DNA of 64,000 nt from Calothrix sp. NIES-2098. GTDB lineage: Bacteria; Cyanobacteriota; Cyanobacteriia; Cyanobacteriales; Nostocaceae. Of the stretch, positions 7,396 to 16,110 are shown in pieces. Location: contig AP018172.1 of the NCBI GenBank assembly GCA_002368175.1, positions 4,276,001-4,340,000 on the forward strand. The letters run 5' to 3'. The notes beneath the pieces were generated by a model that worked only from the letters and a program-made list of their open reading frames with translations, did no database searches and was not told the origin of the DNA. The position numbers and the translations under genes are program-made. Position 1 is the stretch's first letter. Each line of letters opens with the position of its first letter.

Positions 7396-8515
7396 GAGAA
7401 TACCTCTGTTCCCTAGCTAAATTCAAAAGTTCTTCTGTAGTCAGGTTGCGTTTTTTCTGGATTGATTGCTGGCGAACTGCATCTAAAACAGTCTGGGTTT
7501 CTTGTGAGTTGAGAAAGATACCGTATTGTTCGAGAACGCTAGATACCAAGTGACGACCAGAATGTTTACCAACTACTAAACGACGTTCCCAACCTACTTC
7601 TTCCGGTGCAAATGGTTCGTAGGTAACGGGGTTTTGCAACACGCCGTGAGCATGGATTCCAGATTCGTGAGCGAAGGTATTTTCGCCAACAATTGCTTTC
7701 CAAGGTGGAACACTGCAACCTGATGCAGAAGCAACTAGTTGAGATAGTTCTAGCAATCGGGGAGTGTCAATACCTAAATCGTGACCGTAAATGCGTTTGA
7801 TGGCCATGACAACTTCTTCTAAAGCTGCGTTTCCGGCGCGTTCGCCTAAGCCGTTAACTGTGGTATTAACTGATGTTGCTCCAGCTTTAATACCAGCAAG
7901 AGCATTGGCAGTAGCCAAGCCAAAATCATTGTGGGTGTGAATTTCTAGCGGAATCATCAAAGCTGATGCCAGCCGCTTGACTTTATTGTAGGTAGTAAAA
8001 GGGTCAAGAACGCCAACAGTGTCGCAAAAGCGAAACCGCGATGCACCCCATTCTTGAGCATACAATGCTACGTCTAAGAGGAAGTTTTCATCAGCTCTTG
8101 AGGAATCTTCTCCGCCTACTGCTACCCAAAGACCGTTATCAACGGCGAAGCTAACACAGTCTTTGAGTTTTTGCAGACTTACCCGCCACTGTCCGTGAAA
8201 TTTGGCGGCGATTTGAATACCAGAAACCGGAATGGCGATATGTACTCGCTGTAAACCACAAACAATAGAAGCCTTAATATCTGACATCACAGCGCGATTC
8301 CAGCCGAGTAATTTGGCTTGCAAACCCAAGTTAGAAATTGCTGAGATAGCGCGTGTTTCTTCCTCACCCATCGCCGGAATACCGACTTCTAATTCGGGAA
8401 CACCAATGGCGTCTAGAAACTTAGCGATCGCAACTTTCTCTTCTAAGTTAAAAGCAACGCCGGCGGCTTGTTCGCCATCACGTAATGTAGTGTCATTAAT
8501 TAGGATTTGACTCAT
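7382..8515 (-). CDS. nifV: Homocitrate synthase NifV
   Basis: Condenses acetyl-CoA with 2-oxoglutarate to homocitrate, the organic ligand of FeMo-cofactor. The protein has the DRE-TIM metallolyase signature (INDTTLRDGEQAAGVAF), the metal-binding EIHTHNDFGLATANA and the glycine-rich VNGLGERAGNAALEE. With start ATG 8513-8515 it is 377 aa, the normal NifV size. The frame extends to another ATG at 8566, which would add 17 residues not seen in the family. It heads the overlapping nifV-nifZ-nifT set and follows the DUF2949 gene by about 290 bp. Isopropylmalate synthase is the main look-alike, but the nif context settles the call. Confidence 0.93.
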   Translation of the reverse strand: MSQILINDTTLRDGEQAAGVAFNLEEKVAIAKFLDAIGVPELEVGIPAMGEEETRAISAISNLGLQAKLLGWNRAVMSDIKASIVCGLQRVHIAIPVSGIQIAAKFHGQWRVSLQKLKDCVSFAVDNGLWVAVGGEDSSRADENFLLDVALYAQEWGASRFRFCDTVGVLDPFTTYNKVKRLASALMIPLEIHTHNDFGLATANALAGIKAGATSVNTTVNGLGERAGNAALEEVVMAIKRIYGHDLGIDTPRLLELSQLVASASGCSVPPWKAIVGENTFAHESGIHAHGVLQNPVTYEPFAPEEVGWERRLVVGKHSGRHLVSSVLEQYGIFLNSQETQTVLDAVRQQSIQKKRNLTTEELLNLAREQRYSHATR

Positions 8516-8806
8516 CTCAAATATCTCACTATGGGTATTATTCTTAATATTGTTTCTCGATTGCATAACTGGTTATCTGCAATCGCCACTAATGGTAAAT
8601 GCCTATATAATTTCTACAAGGGTGATGGTAAATGCTTAAGAATCTTAGAAGTCATGATTCATGACTCTTCATTATGATCCACTTCCACCCAAGATATCTG
8701 TATGACAGAAAACCAAAATTTGGTATCATTTACAATTTCTTTTTACCTTGAAAACTTTACTTTACTTGTGCCTCCTGTCTTCTGCTCTCTGCCTTTTTAC
8801 CTATAG

Positions 8807-9004
8807 TTAAATTTGCTCATCTAGCCAATCTAAAATACGTTCAAGCTGCTCTAAATCAACTAGTCCATACTGCCAAAGCAGCATTGGTAAAGGCCCATTG
8901 TCCAATTCACGATGTTTGAGCGCGACAGCAATATCGGCGCTGGAAAGTTCAAGTTCATTATGCAAAAGGTTGAGTAATTCTATATTGCTGTTACGGATGA
9001 ACAT
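8807..9004 (-). CDS. DUF2949 family small protein
   Basis: 65 aa starting MFIRNSNIELLNLLHNELEL and ending LEQLERILDWLDEQI. The run of short helices with LPMLLWQYGLVDLEQLE matches the cyanobacterial DUF2949 family; function unknown. In Anabaena-type genomes a gene of this family sits, as here, between the Asr1405-like gene and nifV, so a role under nitrogen-fixing conditions is a reasonable guess and no more. Confidence 0.75.
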   Translation of the reverse strand: MFIRNSNIELLNLLHNELELSSADIAVALKHRELDNGPLPMLLWQYGLVDLEQLERILDWLDEQI

Positions 9005-9446
9005 ATCGGACTTTTACACTTTTGGATGGGGGCGGAAATAAAAAATTTGAAATCACAGATCTTCTTTTGTAACTTCACATTTTTATTTGCCAAAATATAT
9101 CAAGAAAAATTCCAGATTTAGCAGATGGGATTCAACCCAAAGTGAGACGTTATACCAATTCGTAATTCGTAATTAAGAGGCTTCAGATTGAATCTGTTGC
9201 CAAAGTTTAGGGAATTGGCGTTATCTCAGTCTGCAATAAAATTTGCGAGGTAACAGTAGCTTCTACTTCTAAACTTCAGAGATGATTATGCATATGTGCA
9301 AAAATTCTCAATAAATGCTGACAATATCAACTTTTAGATGTGGGATTTCTCCTCAGTTACGGTCTATTGTCATAACCGGAAATTAATGAGACTGCTTCTG
9401 TTGACTGCGTTCCGGTCGCAATGACAGATACTATTAATGGAATCGG
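9005..9446. other. Gene-free stretch inside the nif cluster
   Basis: 442 bp between the DUF2949 gene and the Asr1405-like gene. It has fragments of short dispersed-repeat style sequence (AATTCGTAATTCGTAATTA near 9160) but no convincing ORF, tRNA or terminator. It probably carries the promoter for the DUF2949-nifV side. Confidence 0.4.
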
Positions 9447-9704
9447 TCAAGACTCAGCAGTATCATGCCAGCAGCGTTCTAACCAATCTACTAATTCTTG
9501 GCGAGAAGCTAGAAATTGCATTACAGTACTCCGAACGAGCATCTCGGCTTGCAGACTATTCACTTGCACTCGTAAAGAACCATCCGCCGGACAGGAACAG
9601 GGAATCATTAACTCTTGCAAGCGGTAATAGATTCGCCAGCGATCGCTTAAAGGTATCTGCAAAACGCGATCGCCTAAAAAGTTAGAACTACTAGGTGGTA
9701 ACAT
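9447..9704 (-). CDS. Asr1405/Asl0597 family protein
   Basis: About 85 aa from ATG 9702-9704 (MLPPSSSNFLGDRVLQIPLS). A further in-frame ATG at 9731 lies in a low-complexity GACAAATGAC-type repeat and is less likely. The conserved middle and end read DRWRIYYRLQELMIPCSCP and TVMQFLASRQELVDWLERCW. It is a small cyanobacterial family known mainly from its place beside nif genes; function unknown. It follows cysE by about 30 bp on the same strand, so the two are probably one transcript. Confidence 0.75.
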   Translation of the reverse strand: MLPPSSSNFLGDRVLQIPLSDRWRIYYRLQELMIPCSCPADGSLRVQVNSLQAEMLVRSTVMQFLASRQELVDWLERCWHDTAES

Positions 9705-9734
9705 AAGCGTTTGTCCTTTGTCACTTGTCATTGG

Positions 9735-10487
9735 TCATTTGTTATTTGTGATTGACTCTGGACTCTTGACTTTTAACTCTTGCAATTGTTGTTCGAGTTG
9801 TTCTATGCGAGAAAGCAAAGAACGCATAACGCTGGCTTCCACATCGGGGAGTTTACCGTGTTCCAGAGGTTCGCCTTGTTTGCGAGAAATAATTCGACCG
9901 GGAATCCCAACAACAGTAGAATCGGCGGGAACATCGCGCAAGACAACTGAACCTGCGCCAACTCTGACGCGATCGCTTATTTGAATATTGCCTAAAATCT
10001 TTGCACCTGCACCTACCACAACGTTATTGCCTAAGGTAGGATGGCGCTTACCACTTTCTTTGCCAGTACCGCCAAGGGTAACACCTTGATAAATCAGCGT
10101 GTAGTCTCCCACGATCGCAGTTTCGCCAATGACGACACCCATACCGTGGTCGATAAATACACCTTTGCCAATCTCTGCACCAGGATGAATTTCAATTCCT
10201 GTGAAAAACCGTCCGATGTGAGAAATCAAGCGGGGAATGAAAACTACTCGGCGACGATGCAACCAATGAGCAAGACGATGCAAACATATAGCGTGCAATC
10301 CTGGGTAGCAAAATACTACTTCTAGCCAATTACGCGCCGCCGGATCGCGTTCAAAAATGATGCGAAAATCACTCAATAATGGCTCAAAAAAATTGCCAGA
10401 GAGTAGATTTTTCAGCAAGGAGGTATTTGCAGAATCCGGCTTCATAGTAGTCTGAGGATTTCTGATACTATTTAATGACTGTTGCAT
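9735..10487 (-). CDS. cysE: Serine O-acetyltransferase (nif-associated CysE/NifP)
   Basis: Makes O-acetylserine from serine and acetyl-CoA, the first step of cysteine synthesis. A second, nif-linked copy (nifP) is thought to meet sulphur demand for Fe-S clusters. Seen: the N-terminal helical region (DPAARNWLEVVFCYPGLHA), then left-handed beta-helix hexapeptide repeats (IHPGAEIGKGVFIDHGMGVV, IGETAIVGDYTLIYQGVTLGG, HPTLGNNVVVGAGAKILGNI). The hexapeptide core is followed by the SVVLRDVPADSTVVGIPGRI tail. About 250 aa from ATG 10485-10487; the open TTG at 10505 is an unlikely start. A short coiled tail (LLSRIEQLEQQLQELK) ends it. Confidence 0.92.
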   Translation of the reverse strand: MQQSLNSIRNPQTTMKPDSANTSLLKNLLSGNFFEPLLSDFRIIFERDPAARNWLEVVFCYPGLHAICLHRLAHWLHRRRVVFIPRLISHIGRFFTGIEIHPGAEIGKGVFIDHGMGVVIGETAIVGDYTLIYQGVTLGGTGKESGKRHPTLGNNVVVGAGAKILGNIQISDRVRVGAGSVVLRDVPADSTVVGIPGRIISRKQGEPLEHGKLPDVEASVMRSLLSRIEQLEQQLQELKVKSPESITNNK

Positions 10488-11130
10488 CGGTACTGTCTGG
10501 TTCAAGAGCCGTGTGTTATTTTTATGCTTATATCAGGCAGCTTCAAAGATGACAGTCTAGCCGATGTCTATTGTATTTATTGTATTGATTAAGCTTGTAC
10601 TCAACCTTTGTAACCCCGATTGCAGCGAGATTTAAAATTTCTTTTGGGGTCAGGGTGCTAGTTTTTAATGTTAGGGGTACTAGTATTTATGAGGTAGGGG
10701 GTTAAGATTTTCTGCACTCATCATCAAACCCTCTATCTGTAACACTTCGCAACTCTTTATCTAACTTATTTTGCGATATATTAAGCTGTACTCAACTGCT
10801 TATAAATATGAGGTAAATGAGGCGACAAATGCCATATCTGTATATGCAGTTACGTTTCTCATTTTATTGTTTTGCTAGGGAAAAAACCTAATTTCTTCAT
10901 TTTCTTTTAGTATTTGCTGTCTGTAAATATATATACTTTTCAAATCAATTTGGTTGTTAATAGAGGGGTTTTGTTTCACGTAGAAGCGCAGAGAACAAAG
11001 TTAGAGATTCTGAGTGAATAATTCTTGGCGAACTTAGCGTTCTTGGCGGTTCGTTAAAAAAATGACACTGGTTAAATAAAATGCGATCGCGATCGCACTT
11101 ATCGCCACAATCAACTCACCCTTTGATTGC
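10488..11130. other. Long non-coding region upstream of cysE
   Basis: About 640 bp with no supported ORF. It holds the candidate NtcA site, an AT-rich promoter-like stretch, the dispersed cyanobacterial phrase CTTAGCGTTCTTGGCGGTTC (about 11034-11053) and two adjoining HIP1 sites near 11082-11096. It separates the nif cluster from the accessory block. Confidence 0.5.
10840..10853 (-). promoter_or_regulatory. Candidate NtcA binding site (GTA-N8-TAC)
   Basis: GTA at 10840-10842 and TAC at 10851-10853 are separated by exactly 8 bases, the consensus for the nitrogen regulator NtcA. It lies about 350 bp upstream of the cysE start. I did not find a convincing TAN3T box at the ideal distance on the minus strand, so it may be a chance match or an upstream site. 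Confidence 0.3.
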
Positions 11131-11412
11131 TTAACGAGCTTCTGAGCCTCATTAATGAACTTCTGAGCCTCATTAACGAGCTTCCGAGCTTCATTAACGA
11201 GCTTCCGAGCTTCATTAACGAGCTTCCGAGCCTCATTAATGAACTTCTGAGCTTCATTAACGAGCTTCCGAGCCTCATTAACGAGCTTCTAAGCCTCATT
11301 AATGAACTTCTGAGCTTCATTAACGAGCTTCTAAGCCTCATTAACGAGCTTCTGAGCCTCATTAACGAGCTTCTGAGCCTCATTAACGAGCTTCTGAGCT
11401 TCATTAATGAGG
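11131..11412. repeat. 21-bp tandem repeat array (about 13 units), open on both strands
   Basis: Units of the form AACGAGCTTCTGAGCCTCATT repeat head to tail with small variants (TTCTGAGC, TTCCGAGC, TTCTAAGC; AACGAG or AATGAA). Because 21 is a multiple of three, heptapeptide repeats are open in both directions: INELLSL/INELPSF on plus and MRLRSSL/MKLRSSL on minus. Neither frame has an obvious SD or a non-repeat domain. It ends 10 bp from the stop of the minus-strand 158-aa gene. Confidence 0.85.
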
Positions 11413-11421
11413 TTTGATTAA

Positions 11422-11898
11422 TTACGAACTAGATGTGACTTTAGTCGATCTACCTTTGATAGCTTTGAAGCGTTCGCCTAATTGTTCAGCGACAGTTTTT
11501 AAACCTGGAGTCTTTTTCGCAGCTGTCTTAACGTAGTCATAAACAGTCAAACTACTGCTCATCGCTTCACTACCTACTGCCAGTAGAGTATCATCCACTT
11601 GTTCGGTAATTTGGCGCATTGAGGTTAAAAGTTCAGTGAGTGCGGAAGCTAATTGATAATCCCGAACAAGTTCCTCAACATCAAAGCTGGCTGGGAGAAT
11701 TTCCCGGTTCGACTGAGCAGCAGTGACGCTATTATTTACAAATGCCAAGCTTTTATCACCCATTTTTAACAATCTACGTCGTTCCTCGTTGCTGAGAGTG
11801 ATTAAAAAGGGTAGCTTTTTTTGGATAGTCTGTAGCGCCGCTTTAATTTCTTGGATATCTTGCGGTGAAAGGGAGCCAGTGATGTTTTGATAAGCCAT
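11422..11898 (-). CDS. Conserved hypothetical helical protein
   Basis: 158 aa, ATG 11896-11898, no named domain recognised. It is predominantly alpha-helical: SLSPQDIQEIKAALQTIQKK, then ERRRLLKMGDKSLAFVNNSV, then LASALTELLTSMRQITEQVD, with a basic, serine-rich tail. No signal peptide or membrane segment. Similar proteins (about 150 aa, LTxEERxxLxKMGDKxxxFV) are familiar in bacteria as uncharacterised proteins, but I cannot give a function. It is 90 bp from the HNH gene and directly next to the 21-bp repeats. Confidence 0.65.
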   Translation of the reverse strand: MAYQNITGSLSPQDIQEIKAALQTIQKKLPFLITLSNEERRRLLKMGDKSLAFVNNSVTAAQSNREILPASFDVEELVRDYQLASALTELLTSMRQITEQVDDTLLAVGSEAMSSSLTVYDYVKTAAKKTPGLKTVAEQLGERFKAIKGRSTKVTSSS

Positions 11899-11988
11899 CG
11901 TATTGTTACTGAGGTAATTCTAAGTTTAGGTAGCGATAGATGCTAAGTATAGAATGCCCGGTAAAGGATGCGATCGCACAAAATTACT

Positions 11989-12429
11989 TTACTTATTTAT
12001 CCGTTTTAATGCAGACGGCGAAGGATACTGACCAGCTACTATCAACGCTTGACGTTCAATAATCCTTTCATCATTATTAAAATCTAGAATACGTGCTGTT
12101 ACTTCGCCAATATCTGTAATTGGTTGAATCACCGCTTCATTTAGTTGAAAATGCTCACCCCAAAAGTCTCGACGTGGGTTGAAAAACCTTACAAGTTCTC
12201 CAGTTTGCCAATTAATTGAACCCAGATCGCTACCTTTTTGTAGATTACAGAAAATACAGGCATAGCAGAGATTATCTGCTGTTGTTGAACCGCCATGTTT
12301 CACACTGATTATATGGTCAACTTGAAACATTAAGCCGTCTGTTTCTGGAAATAAGCAATACTCACACACAGAATCAGAGCGATCGATAACTAAACGCCGC
12401 AATTCTACACTAATGTAAGGGCTAGACAC
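11989..12429 (-). CDS. HNH endonuclease
   Basis: 146 aa. The N-terminal half holds the HNH fold: CEYCLFP as first zinc-type CxxC, FQVDHIISVKHGG as the catalytic DH-I-x-P-like H motif, DNLCYACIFCNLQKG as the second CxxC with the N/K region. The C-terminal part (FFNPRRDFWGEHFQLN) is typical of cyanobacterial stand-alone HNH nucleases. It would cut DNA using one metal ion. It is 9 bp downstream of an 84-aa gene that commonly pairs with such nucleases, suggesting an operon in which the small protein is a partner or antitoxin (inference). Confidence 0.85.
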   Translation of the reverse strand: MSSPYISVELRRLVIDRSDSVCEYCLFPETDGLMFQVDHIISVKHGGSTTADNLCYACIFCNLQKGSDLGSINWQTGELVRFFNPRRDFWGEHFQLNEAVIQPITDIGEVTARILDFNNDERIIERQALIVAGQYPSPSALKRINK

Positions 12430-12438
12430 TTTAAAGAT

Positions 12439-12693
12439 TTACTCCGCACTGAGGTACTGATGAGCTTTTGCTTTTGCTAACCTCATAATATGCTCTAATG
12501 TCAGGAAATGATCTAACTCTCTCTTGTCCTGCGGTGTTAGTTCTCCCGTTTTGTGTCGGTAAACCAGTTCCTCTAAACGCGCTTTTGCTGAATCTGAAAG
12601 TTGAAAGTTAACCACACTTTGGGGAGTGGTTCCAGCCGCAATAAAATCTATAATTTCGTCGTAGACTTTGGTTGTATTTACAGATGTAGTCAT
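12439..12693 (-). CDS. Small partner protein of the HNH endonuclease
   Basis: 84 aa, mostly helical: VYDEIIDFIAAGTTPQSVVN, then KARLEELVYRHKTGELTPQD, then LTLEHIMRLAKAKAHQYL. Proteins of this pattern (I-DFIAxGTxPxxVxxF, LxxEHxMRLAKAKA) are recalled as recurrent cyanobacterial neighbours of HNH nucleases. It sits 9 bp upstream of the nuclease on the same strand and 45 bp downstream of the NACHT gene. An antitoxin or chaperone-like role is inferred from position only. Confidence 0.65.
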   Translation of the reverse strand: MTTSVNTTKVYDEIIDFIAAGTTPQSVVNFQLSDSAKARLEELVYRHKTGELTPQDKRELDHFLTLEHIMRLAKAKAHQYLSAE

Positions 12694-12738
12694 GAGTTTA
12701 CCTATTTTGATTTAATTGTAATTTAGTTATTCCTTACC

Positions 12739-15700
12739 TCACACTTTCCACTGCTTCAACTTTTTCTGAGCAAACTCCCGCACTTTCTCATCTGGGTCAT
12801 TCTCTGCTTTGTCGCGCAACAGTGGTAAAGTCTGGTCATGCTGAGGAAATTGCTTAATAATTATCTCCAGTGCAATGCGCCGAGGATTGGGGTTATAGGA
12901 AGCATGGCTACCCTTAAAGGGGTCATTAACAGCGCACTGGTAGTAAATTTCAAACAACTCAAGCTGATATTTAAAGTGTTTAGCTAATTCTTCGACTGCT
13001 GCACGTCGCACAAAGTTGTCATCATCCTGGGTAGCGCGTTCTTTGAGGATGGATTTGGTGTCGGGGTCATCTTTGAAGTTCTTCGCTAATTCTTCGACTG
13101 CTGCACCTCGCACAAAGTTGTCATCATCCTGGGTAGCGCGTTCTTTGAGGATGGATTTGGTGTCGGGGTCATCTTTGAAGTTCTTCGCTAATTCTTGGAC
13201 TGCTGCACGTCGCACAAAGTTGTCATCATCCTGGGTAGCGCGTTCTTTGAGGATGGATTTAGTATCGGGGTCATCTTTGAAGTTCTTCGCTAATTCTTCG
13301 ACTGCTGCACGTCGGACAAAGTTGTCATCATCCTGGGTAGCGCGTTCTTTGAGGATGGATTTAGTGTCGGGGTCATCTTTGAAGTTCTTCGCTAATTCTT
13401 CGACTGCTGCACATCGCACAAAGTAGTCATCATCCTGGGTAGCGCGTTCTTTGAGGATGGATTTAGTGTCGGGGTCATCTTTGAAGTTCTTCGCTAATTC
13501 TTGGACTACTGCACGTCGCACAAAGTTGCCATCATCCTGGGTAGCGCGTTCTTTGAGCCAGGTTTTGGTGCCGGGGTCATCTTTGAAGTTCTTCGCTAAT
13601 TCTTCGACTGCTGCACCTCGCACATAGTAGTCATCATCCTCGGTAGCGCGTTCTTTGAGCCAGGTTTTGGTGTCGGAAGATTCTTGCCAAGTCGTTGCAA
13701 TTGCTGTGACTGCTTGAGTGCGAATTTCCTGAACTAGCTTAGTTTGCTCACTATTGCGCTGGGAGACATAATAGTACCAGAGGTCATATTTAGTTAAGTC
13801 TTTGAGCTTGCCAAGTAATTTATTAGCTGTTGACGCAATCACCGAGCGATTTCTAACCTCCACAAGACACTTAGCTCCTAAAAAGAGATTGACAAACTTT
13901 TTCTCTTCGCCATCTTGCGCCATTAAATAATCAAGAAGCTCCCCAACAAATTTAGGCTCAATCATTCCCGCAATTAGCAGCAATACTTCATGCCAACTTT
14001 CATCCTGCCAGTGTTTGCCAAAAACTTCATTCTTCAGTTGTTCAATACTCAGTGTTTGCGTTTCTTTAAACTGCCAGACAAACTCCCAAGCACAGAAATA
14101 TTCTAAAAATGTCCGATGCACAAAAGCATAATAATCCGCACCCAGGAAACATAACATAAAGTTGCGAGTCCGCAGTTGATTAATCATCACCCGCGCAACT
14201 TCTCTGGGTTTATCAAATTCTATGGTTTTGAGATAATCAGTTAGAACTTTGACTAAATTATTTTCATTAATCAAATTACCAGCCAAACCTTTATCGCCAG
14301 TTTGCATGTGATAAGCAACCTGACGCAGCATCGCTTGTTTATCTTTATAATCAATCGTCTTGGGATCTAACCTCTTATCTTCTATCAAAGCGCGTTCCAC
14401 ATCCCATTGATGTAGCAGTACCCGCGAAGCTTGATCGTAAAGTGTAGCTCTATCTCTTGGTAGCTCTTGATTTCGATTCAGAATTGCCATCATCGTCAAC
14501 AGCAGAGGATTTCCCGCCAATTCTGCAATAGATTTTGAAGCTTCAATGCCTCTTTGTAGTCGTTCCCGTTTTCTGACTTTATCTACTGCATCGGTAAAAG
14601 TTAACTCATGCCAACGGTTGATAAAATCCTGAATTTGTTCTGAGTCTAAATCTTGTAATATAAAGTGGCGAAACTCAGCATTAAGCAATCGTTGCGGTTT
14701 ATAGCCAATAATCCGAGAAGTGACAATTACCTGCACGTTGGGATAGTCATTAGTAAAGCGATGAATATCAGTAATTACATCTTCTCGCTTACCAGGGTCA
14801 AAGACTTCATCTAAACCATCAAACATCACCAATGCGTTACCAGCTTTTAACTGTTTATCTAGTTCCAGTTGATTGAGATGAGCAATTGCACCACTACATT
14901 GATGAAAAAATTCAAGAAAATTCTTGCACTCTTTATCTTCCCGTCGTCGCATATAAGTGCGTAACTCAATTAGCAAGGGAATTGGTAATGAGATAACATT
15001 ATCCAGTGGTGATTTAGCCCAATTCAAAGCCAGAAATTGCAACAATGTAGACTTCCCCGAACCAGGATCGCCCAAAATCACGATATATTTATAATCTTGT
15101 TTTTTATTGACAACATCTAACACCGAACGTATCGGCTGTTCAAAATAAACTCGTTTGTGGCGTTCTAATTCTGCTAATTCAATTTCTGCTTCTACTTGGT
15201 CGCTTTCTCTCAATCTGCGTAGATGTTCTTTCGGCAGTTCGTGAACTTGTGGTAAGACTTGATGAGCTTCCCGGACATTTTGAGCAGTAAAAATCCGCCA
15301 TAATTTGAGTTCGTTATAGGCATAGCCGCTAGTATCTAAACTATCTAATTTCACATTGTCATAGCGTTCTAGAATTCCTTCTTGATATTTTATTAAATTA
15401 AAATCTGGAACTACACCAGCAATCTCTCCTGTATTTCTTTTAATACTAGATAATTTTTGTAATTCTAAGATATGGTGTAATTCTTTGGACTCTTCAAGCA
15501 GTTCTTGGACTTTTATAAAATACTGATCTGTAATTGATTGCCAGTTAAACTTAGGTGGCAGAGTTTTCAGTTGCAGCCTTTTCCAACTATCTTCTAAAAT
15601 TTTAGAGTTTAAATCCTCACAGCTACTATCAAAAGCCTGACCAAGAATTTCCTTTACAGACTGATCGCTAATAAACTTCTTGATATCTTTGGTGTAATCC

Positions 15701-15954
15701 TTGATTTCTTCCTCAGAAAGTTTGCACCGCACTTTTAACTGCTGTTGCATCAGTTGCAAAAATTCTTTTAACGCCTTGCCAGCAGCAATTTCAATATCTT
15801 CTTTTTTGAGTTTGTCTACAATCTTTTTAGGAATACCTTTTAATAAATCCTTAGCCCAATCTTTAGCAGCATCCTTCGCTAAATCTTCCAAAATAGGCTT
15901 AAAAATAAATGCGGTAGCCTGAGTCACACCCCAAATAGCCAACCAGTCTATCAT
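12739..15954 (-). CDS. NACHT-domain STAND ATPase with C-terminal HEAT-like tandem repeats
   Basis: 1071 aa. The N-terminal about 100 residues are amphipathic and lysine-rich (LEDLAKDAAKDWAKDLLKGI), a possible effector or membrane-acting part. The NACHT NTPase core follows, with Walker A GDPGSGKST at about 293, Walker B ALVMFDGLDEV at about 374 and sensor VIVTSRIIGY. Then come winged-helix-like sequence (YYAFVHRTFLEYFCAWEFV) and a helical sensor region. Residues about 755-995 contain seven 34-aa repeats (SILKERATQDDDNFVRRAAV...). Bacterial NACHT proteins include anti-phage sensors (bNACHT group); this architecture fits, but defence is inference. The operon may extend into the 84-aa and HNH genes. 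Confidence 0.85.
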   Translation of the reverse strand: MIDWLAIWGVTQATAFIFKPILEDLAKDAAKDWAKDLLKGIPKKIVDKLKKEDIEIAAGKALKEFLQLMQQQLKVRCKLSEEEIKDYTKDIKKFISDQSVKEILGQAFDSSCEDLNSKILEDSWKRLQLKTLPPKFNWQSITDQYFIKVQELLEESKELHHILELQKLSSIKRNTGEIAGVVPDFNLIKYQEGILERYDNVKLDSLDTSGYAYNELKLWRIFTAQNVREAHQVLPQVHELPKEHLRRLRESDQVEAEIELAELERHKRVYFEQPIRSVLDVVNKKQDYKYIVILGDPGSGKSTLLQFLALNWAKSPLDNVISLPIPLLIELRTYMRRREDKECKNFLEFFHQCSGAIAHLNQLELDKQLKAGNALVMFDGLDEVFDPGKREDVITDIHRFTNDYPNVQVIVTSRIIGYKPQRLLNAEFRHFILQDLDSEQIQDFINRWHELTFTDAVDKVRKRERLQRGIEASKSIAELAGNPLLLTMMAILNRNQELPRDRATLYDQASRVLLHQWDVERALIEDKRLDPKTIDYKDKQAMLRQVAYHMQTGDKGLAGNLINENNLVKVLTDYLKTIEFDKPREVARVMINQLRTRNFMLCFLGADYYAFVHRTFLEYFCAWEFVWQFKETQTLSIEQLKNEVFGKHWQDESWHEVLLLIAGMIEPKFVGELLDYLMAQDGEEKKFVNLFLGAKCLVEVRNRSVIASTANKLLGKLKDLTKYDLWYYYVSQRNSEQTKLVQEIRTQAVTAIATTWQESSDTKTWLKERATEDDDYYVRGAAVEELAKNFKDDPGTKTWLKERATQDDGNFVRRAVVQELAKNFKDDPDTKSILKERATQDDDYFVRCAAVEELAKNFKDDPDTKSILKERATQDDDNFVRRAAVEELAKNFKDDPDTKSILKERATQDDDNFVRRAAVQELAKNFKDDPDTKSILKERATQDDDNFVRGAAVEELAKNFKDDPDTKSILKERATQDDDNFVRRAAVEELAKHFKYQLELFEIYYQCAVNDPFKGSHASYNPNPRRIALEIIIKQFPQHDQTLPLLRDKAENDPDEKVREFAQKKLKQWKV
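12975..13690. repeat. 102-bp tandem repeat (seven units) in the NACHT gene
   Basis: Seven in-frame units of 102 bp (34 aa) run head to tail. The central units differ by only a few bases (for example CGCACAAAGTTGTC versus CACAAAGTAGTC); the outer units are more divergent (KTWLKERATEDDDYYVRG at the N-terminal side, KHFKYQLE at the end). The high DNA identity implies recent expansion or gene conversion and copy-number variability. Confidence 0.9.
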
Positions 15955-16110
15955 AATACTCGTATCTGTTTATATTTTGATTACGAGTATATACACTAGC
16001 TGGAGTGATGATTCCAAACTTCAGATTAATTACAGAAATAACCTTTATCTGTATTCATCTACGGTTCAAGTTACACATCAACTAGTAACAACGAGCGCAC
16101 AGGTAATCAG

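Noticed and set aside
9421..9685. Plus-strand ORFs over the Asr1405-like gene
   Set aside because: Antisense to a gene with a recognised family pattern.
11111..11417. Protein-coding call on either strand of the 21-bp repeat array
   Set aside because: Open frames follow automatically from a 21-bp unit; no SD or unique domain supports either. Listed as a repeat instead.
13016..13426. 136-codon plus-strand ORF across the NACHT repeats
   Set aside because: It is the antisense shadow of the in-frame 34-aa repeats.
11131..13690. CRISPR arrays at the 21-bp and 102-bp repeats
   Set aside because: Units are directly contiguous without variable spacers, and no cas genes are present.
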